Of a stretch of 46,652 nt of DNA, positions 42,857 through 46,652 are shown piece after piece. The position numbers and the translations under genes are program-made. The DNA is from Maricaulis sp. (GTDB lineage Bacteria > Pseudomonadota > Alphaproteobacteria > Caulobacterales > Maricaulaceae): NCBI RefSeq assembly GCF_030149425.1, contig NZ_JASBRQ010000086.1, forward strand, positions 1 through 46,652, in the 5' to 3' direction. How positions within the stretch are numbered: the stretch's first letter is position 1; each line of letters begins with the position of its first letter. Below the pieces are notes generated by a model. It searched no databases. It had not been told where the DNA came from and saw only the letters and a program-made list of their open reading frames with translations.

Positions 42857-44035
42857 CTAGGCCTCACCCGCCAGGCGCTGTTTGCGCAGTTCGCTGGCGC
42901 GGACCTTCTTGCTTTCCGAGCGCAATTGGCCGCAGGCGGCGAAGATGTCGCGGCCTCGCGGGGTGCGGATCGGGGAGGCGTAGCCGGCGCGGTTGACGAC
43001 GTCGGCGAAAGCTTCGATCTGGTCCCAGTCGGAGCACTCATAGGGGCTGTCCGGCCAGGGGTTGAACGGGATCAGGTTGATCTTGGCCGGCACGCCCTTG
43101 AGCAGTTTCACCAGCGCCCGCGCTTCCGCCAGGCTGTCATTGACGCCCTTGAGCATGACGTATTCGAAGGTCACGCGCTTGGAATTGCCCAGGCCGGGAT
43201 ACTGGCGGATCGCATCCATCAGTTCGGCCAGCGGGTATTTCTTGTTCAGCGGCACCAGCTCGTCGCGCAAATCGTCATTGGTCGCGTGCAGCGAGATCGC
43301 CAGCATGGTGCCGGTGCGCTCGCCGAGCTCCTTGATCTTGGGCACGACACCGGAGGTCGACACCGTGGTGCGGCGGCGGCCAATGGCCATGCCGTCACCG
43401 TCGGAGATCGTGTCGATCGCGTCAGAGACATGGTCGAGATTGTAGAGCGGCTCACCCATGCCCATGAAGACGATATTGGTGATCTTGCGGTTCTCGTTCG
43501 AGGTCGGCCATTCCTGCAGATCATCGCGTGCGATCATCACCTGGGCGGCAATCTCGGCGGCGGTCAGATTGCGCACCAGGGCCTGGGTGCCGGTATGGCA
43601 GAAGGTGCAGTTGAGCGTACAGCCGACCTGGCTCGACACACACAGGGCGCCGGACTTGGCAACGTCGGGAATGAAGACCGTCTCGCACTCAACACCCGGA
43701 GACAGCTCGATCAGGTATTTGCGGGTACCGTCGACCGAGACCAGGCGCTCGACAATCTTAGGCCGGCTCAAGGTGAAACGGTCCGCCATCTTGGCGCGCA
43801 GGTCCTTGGAGATATTGGTCATCTCGTCAAAGGAGGTGGCGCCCTGGTGATAGATCCAGCGCCAGAGCTGCTCGGCGCGCATCTTGGCCTTCTTTTCATC
43901 CACGCCGATCTCGATCGCGGCATCGCGCAATTGCGCCCGCGTCATGCCCGCCAGCGAGGGGGGCAGATGCGGCTGCGAACCGTCAAGACGCGGCGCATTG
44001 GGATTGGCGGCAGAGATGTTGAGCGCGTGGTTCAT
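42857..44035 (-). CDS. rlmN: Dual-specificity 23S rRNA/tRNA adenine-C2 methyltransferase (radical SAM)
   Basis: A 392-residue RlmN. The radical-SAM motif is C139-x3-C143-x2-C146 in '[12 protein letters not shown]'. Other family marks are '[12 protein letters not shown]', '[24 protein letters not shown]' and the C-terminal '[11 protein letters not shown]' with a second catalytic Cys (C368). It methylates A2503 of 23S rRNA and A37 of some tRNAs. The IalB-like gene lies upstream on the same strand, a common alphaproteobacterial neighbour. Start at the ATG ending at 44035. Confidence 0.94.
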   Translation of the reverse strand: MNHALNISAANPNAPRLDGSQPHLPPSLAGMTRAQLRDAAIEIGVDEKKAKMRAEQLWRWIYHQGATSFDEMTNISKDLRAKMADRFTLSRPKIVERLVSVDGTRKYLIELSPGVECETVFIPDVAKSGALCVSSQVGCTLNCTFCHTGTQALVRNLTAAEIAAQVMIARDDLQEWPTSNENRKITNIVFMGMGEPLYNLDHVSDAIDTISDGDGMAIGRRRTTVSTSGVVPKIKELGERTGTMLAISLHATNDDLRDELVPLNKKYPLAELMDAIRQYPGLGNSKRVTFEYVMLKGVNDSLAEARALVKLLKGVPAKINLIPFNPWPDSPYECSDWDQIEAFADVVNRAGYASPIRTPRGRDIFAACGQLRSESKKVRASELRKQRLAGEA

Positions 44036-44167
44036 GGAACGCGGGACCTGTCGTGTTTCAAGGAGGCGCGGGCTGTATCACAGATCGTGTGGAAAACCGA
44101 ATCTTCAAGGCTGGTTTTCCTTGCGCCTCCGGCGAGCACCCCATCCGGCCCGCTGCTGCGCAGCGCG

Positions 44168-44231
44168 CCTCCTTCCCCATCAAGGGGAAGGAGGTAGAGC
44201 CAATCGCCCTCCTCGCCCTTGATGGGCGAGG
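44168..44231. repeat. Intergenic palindromic repeat pair
   Basis: An 11-bp stem CCTCCTTCCCC/GGGGAAGGAGG (44168-44194) and an 8-bp stem CCTCGCCC/GGGCGAGG (44211-44231), in the 239-bp gap between the IalB-like gene and rlmN. They match in style the elements at 42-316, with CCTTC/CCCC arms and a short A/T-rich loop. This suggests members of one repeat family. Confidence 0.6.
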
Positions 44232-44274
44232 TCCCGCGCAGCGGGGGAGTGGGTGCGCGCCGAAGGCGCAAAAA

Positions 44275-44784
44275 TTAGCTACACAGCGCCTCGACACGCT
44301 GCAGGGCTGCCGTCACGCCGCGCAGGGAGAATTCATAGGAGGTCGCCGTGCCTTCTGCGGAAGTGGCTTCAACGCGCATGGTCGAGCCGCGGCGCATGGA
44401 GCGGACCAGGCGGGGTTCGTCTTCCAGATCGTCCATGAAACCCTCGCGCTCATCCACAAACATGGAATAGCGGTTGGAGCCGATGCGCACCCGCGGCGGG
44501 CTGGAAGGGCGCAGATCATAGCCGACCAGAAGGTTGGGCTGTTCTTCTACGCTGCCCGATTGCCAGGTGGCGACGATGAAATAGACGCTGCCATGCTCAT
44601 GCGAACGCGGCGCGCTGTCGGCCGGGCGGCCCAGCGCATAACAGACCCGGCCGGCATCGGTTTCGCGGGTGAAGACGCGCCAGTCGGTATATTCGCCGCG
44701 GAATTGCGGGTCAGACTGGGCCGAGGCAGCGGCGGGCAGTAAAGTGAAACAGGTCAGGGCGGCAAGCAGCGCGGAAAGACGCAT
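44275..44784 (-). CDS. IalB-like (invasion-associated locus B) exported protein
   Basis: A 169-residue protein with a Sec signal ('MRLSALLAALTCFTLLPAAASAQ'), then a domain with 'YTDWRVFTRETDAGRVCYALGRP', 'GYDLRPSSPPRVRIGSNRYSMFVDEREGF' and a Cys near the C-terminus ('EALCS'). The 'C..Y..G...' spacing and the closing Cys fit the IalB family, exported in alphaproteobacteria. Many members have no link to invasion. It precedes rlmN. Moderately certain. Confidence 0.65.
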   Translation of the reverse strand: MRLSALLAALTCFTLLPAAASAQSDPQFRGEYTDWRVFTRETDAGRVCYALGRPADSAPRSHEHGSVYFIVATWQSGSVEEQPNLLVGYDLRPSSPPRVRIGSNRYSMFVDEREGFMDDLEDEPRLVRSMRRGSTMRVEATSAEGTATSYEFSLRGVTAALQRVEALCS

Positions 44785-44893
44785 GGGGGCAACATCCTCG
44801 TCGAGCGTAAGAGCGGACCGGGTAAAGCGAAACGGTGTGGCCGTTTGATGGCCATGGTTAACCAGACCCTACCGCCAGCAGGTTTCCGCGGTG

Positions 44894-45415
44894 TTACCGG
44901 TGCGAGCCGAATTTCTTCCAGTCATCCGGCTTGGCCGGTTTCGGCCCGCCCGGCATCAGCGGCCGGTCCGGATGATTGCCCAATGACAGGGTGCGGTCAT
45001 ACAGCGTCACGGCGCAGGCGACGGAGACATTGACGCAGAATTTGGTCGGGATTTTCACGATATGGGCGCAGCGCGCCTGCATCTCTTCGGTCAGCGAACC
45101 GCGTTCGCGCCCGAACACATAGGCGGCGTTGAGCGGATGCCGGAAGGAGGGCAGATCAACCGCGTCATCGGTTAGTTCGATACCCACGAGCTGGCATTGC
45201 GCCGGCAGCACCATGGCATCGAGATCCGGCCATTCATAATAGGGCAGGTGCGTCACCGATTTGGACGTGTCGGCATCGAAGACGTCACGGGTATTGTGAT
45301 GGGCGTCGACGGAGAAGGCGAAACTGGCGCCAAAAGCATGCGCCGTGCGCAGGATGGCGCCCAGATTCATGGCCTTGGAAATGCCCTCGGCCCCGACAGC
45401 GAAATAACCACGCAT
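44894..45415 (-). CDS. SpoU/TrmH-family RNA 2'-O-methyltransferase
   Basis: A 173-residue SPOUT-fold methylase with motif 1 'KAMNLGAILRTAHAFGA', motif 2 'AAYVFGRERGSLTEEM' and motif 3 'IVKIPTKFCVNVSVACAVTLYDR'. It makes a 2'-O-methyl mark in tRNA or rRNA. The knot is intact. The length fits the small family members that lack an RNA-binding extension. The target base cannot be assigned. It is followed by a 10-bp gap and the peptidase gene. Confidence 0.88.
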   Translation of the reverse strand: MRGYFAVGAEGISKAMNLGAILRTAHAFGASFAFSVDAHHNTRDVFDADTSKSVTHLPYYEWPDLDAMVLPAQCQLVGIELTDDAVDLPSFRHPLNAAYVFGRERGSLTEEMQARCAHIVKIPTKFCVNVSVACAVTLYDRTLSLGNHPDRPLMPGGPKPAKPDDWKKFGSHR

Positions 45416-45424
45416 AGCTTTACC

Positions 45425-46288
45425 CTAGTTGACCGCGACGATGACCGGCTTGCCGGCCTGGACGACGGCCCGCTTCATGCCTGGTGAGTTGAACGGGTGG
45501 GCGACATTGCCGGCGCGATCAACGGCAATGATACCGCCTTCGCCGCCCAGTCCGCCGACCGCGCCGAGTGCGGCATCGGTGGCCTCGTCCAGCGCCATGC
45601 CGCCATAAGCCATGCGGGCGGCCAGGTCGCGCGCCGTGGCCGTGCGCAGGAAAAACTCGCCCTGTCCGGTGCAGGAAACGGCCACCTGGTCATCGGCCCA
45701 GGTGCCCGCGCCGATGATCGGGCAATCGCCGACCCGGCCTTCCATCTTGTTGAGCGTGCCCCCGGTCGAGGTGCCGGCGACGAGTTCACCATGGGTGTCG
45801 AGGGCGACGCAGCCCACGGTACCGGTCGGGATCTCGCGGTCATCCGGCGCTGCGGCCGGGGTGTAGTAATCATTGACGCTGTCGACGCGCTGGAATTCCT
45901 TCAGCGCGGCAAACTCGCAGGCCCCGTGGCCGGCGAGCATGACATGCGGAGTGTCTTGCATGACCGCGCGGGCGACCCCGATCGGGCTGATGAAGCCGGT
46001 CAGGGCGGCAATCGAGCCGGCTTTGCGGCTGGGGCCGTGCATGATGGCAGCATCGAGCTCATAGCGTCCGGCCCGGTTGGGCGAGGCCCCTTTGCCGGCG
46101 ACATAGAGGCCGGAGGCTTCCAGGTCGGCGATGACGTCGCAGACAATATCCATGGCGTGATCACCCGCGGCCAGCCGACCTTCCGCGCGCTCGGCCAGAT
46201 GGCGCATATGCTCGCGCTCGGCGCTGTAATCATGGTCAGCAAGCACGCCGGCTCCGCCGTGCAGGATCAGGGCATAGGTCTGGCTCAT
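45425..46288 (-). CDS. iaaA: Isoaspartyl peptidase / plant-type L-asparaginase (Ntn hydrolase)
   Basis: A 287-residue type-2 asparaginase (Ntn-hydrolase). It has 'LILHGGAGVLADHDYSAE', 'VAGKGASPNRAGRYELDA', and the autoprocessing site 'IPTGTVGCVALD' with Thr157 as the nucleophile. 'GTSTGGTLNKMEGRVGDCPIIGAGTWADD' is the family hallmark. It cleaves isoaspartyl dipeptides and asparagine after self-cleavage into two chains. It is read away from the upstream gene; a 316-bp gap lies on its far side. Confidence 0.92.
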   Translation of the reverse strand: MSQTYALILHGGAGVLADHDYSAEREHMRHLAERAEGRLAAGDHAMDIVCDVIADLEASGLYVAGKGASPNRAGRYELDAAIMHGPSRKAGSIAALTGFISPIGVARAVMQDTPHVMLAGHGACEFAALKEFQRVDSVNDYYTPAAAPDDREIPTGTVGCVALDTHGELVAGTSTGGTLNKMEGRVGDCPIIGAGTWADDQVAVSCTGQGEFFLRTATARDLAARMAYGGMALDEATDAALGAVGGLGGEGGIIAVDRAGNVAHPFNSPGMKRAVVQAGKPVIVAVN

Positions 46289-46604
46289 GAGCGTCTCTCC
46301 GCGCTGGGGCTCATGCCTCCTCTAGCACCGCCTTGCGGGTGCGCGAAGACGCTTTTCCACCCGCCTGCGCCGAGCTGTCGCATTTAACCCTTAGCGGATT
46401 GTGGTTATTGTCCGGGCAGCTACGGTATCAGTGCTGTCGTGGCGGGCAGTGTGTGCCGTAACCGACATTCCAGTCCCCCGACGACGCACACTCCCCCAAG
46501 GATGCGTCGAACGCGCCGCCTGTCCTGATCAGGCGGCGCGTTTTCTTTTCTCCCGTCTCAGGCTATGTCGCTGGGCATACGGTTATCAATCCAGGGGAGA
46601 ACCA
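46289..46604. other. Gap with an isolated plus-strand terminator
   Basis: No credible coding frame lies here. It separates the minus-strand peptidase from the plus-strand SDR gene. A strong terminator at 46512-46550 has no visible gene feeding it from the left, so a short transcript may end there. A GCACCG/CGGGTGC-like inverted repeat near 46326-46343 is the only other structure noticed. Confidence 0.4.
46512..46550 (+). terminator. Orphan Rho-independent terminator
   Basis: Ten-base perfect arms CGCGCCGCCT (46512-46521) and AGGCGGCGCG (46531-46540), followed by TTTTCTTTTCT. Oriented on the plus strand, with no gene upstream on that strand, so it could end an unannotated small RNA, or act as a leader attenuator for the SDR gene 55 bp further on. 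Confidence 0.8.
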
Positions 46605-46652
46605 ATGAAACTCGACAATTCCATCTCCGCGGTCGTTACGGGCGGTGCATCC
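46605..46652 (+). CDS. SDR-family dehydrogenase, first 16 codons (partial)
   Basis: MKLDNSISAVVTGGAS, cut by the window edge. 'AVVTGGAS' is the start of the short-chain dehydrogenase/reductase TGxxxGxG nucleotide-binding motif. An AGGGGAGA site sits seven bases before the ATG. Too little is present to name the enzyme. Confidence 0.7.
   Translation, partial: MKLDNSISAVVTGGAS

Noticed and set aside
46431-46604. N-terminal extension of the SDR gene
   Set aside because: The frame is open by composition, but it includes a strong terminator, and the ATG at 46605 has a good ribosome-binding site.

Overview
The window looks like a chromosome segment of a GC-rich alphaproteobacterium, most likely Maricaulales/Hyphomonadaceae or a relative. 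This is inferred from a hemC-hemD-mitofilin-hemY cluster divergent from tsaD-gpsA, Sel1, LytTR and IalB-type proteins, and intergenic palindromes of a style common in that group. No species is claimed.

Left flank (1-3962): a cluster of palindromic intergenic repeats, an exported Sel1-repeat protein, a membrane-anchored serine beta-lactamase-like hydrolase and a divergent membrane LytTR regulator.

Island (about 3963-26894): an integrative mobilizable element inserted at the CCA end of a tRNA-Thr(CGT) gene. An 11-bp direct repeat (attL/attR) flanks it, and the left side carries a second att-like copy in a ~122-bp tandem duplication. It encodes mobC, a relaxase, a VirD4/TraG coupling protein, a serine recombinase at the tRNA end and a short tyrosine recombinase in the middle, but no mating-pair-formation genes. 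The recombinase reading frame runs through attR in the same phase as an open frame at attL that overlaps mobC. In the excised circle the recombinase would therefore gain a new C-terminal tail coupled to mobC-mobA.

Island cargo: a minus-strand block (6076-17927). Its core is five overlapping genes: an MmeI-like adenine methylase with no visible nuclease motif, a two-TM membrane protein, a DEAH helicase, a GIY-YIG protein, and a GHKL/MORC-like ATPase with a C-terminal PD-(D/E)XK motif. It looks like an anti-phage system related to helicase-methylase-ATPase systems, with extra nuclease and membrane parts. An Abi_C-like protein and two unknown genes lie upstream. The island also has a protein made of three HTH-like repeats and a pair of inverted 25-bp sites in front of the tyrosine recombinase.

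Right flank (26963-46652): uridine kinase-like gene, hemY-type TPR protein, mitofilin (Mic60)-like protein, hemD and hemC on the minus strand; tsaD, gpsA, a YciI protein and a Rieske ferredoxin as an overlapping plus-strand operon; then a lipoprotein, a creatininase-family amidohydrolase, a TerB-like protein, a 30-residue membrane peptide, a methyltransferase-like lipoprotein, two paralogous membrane chemoreceptors with a small exported protein, an ABM-domain protein, a STAS-like protein, rlmN, an IalB-like protein, a SpoU rRNA/tRNA methylase, an isoaspartyl peptidase and the first 16 codons of an SDR dehydrogenase. Intrinsic terminators separate several of these units.
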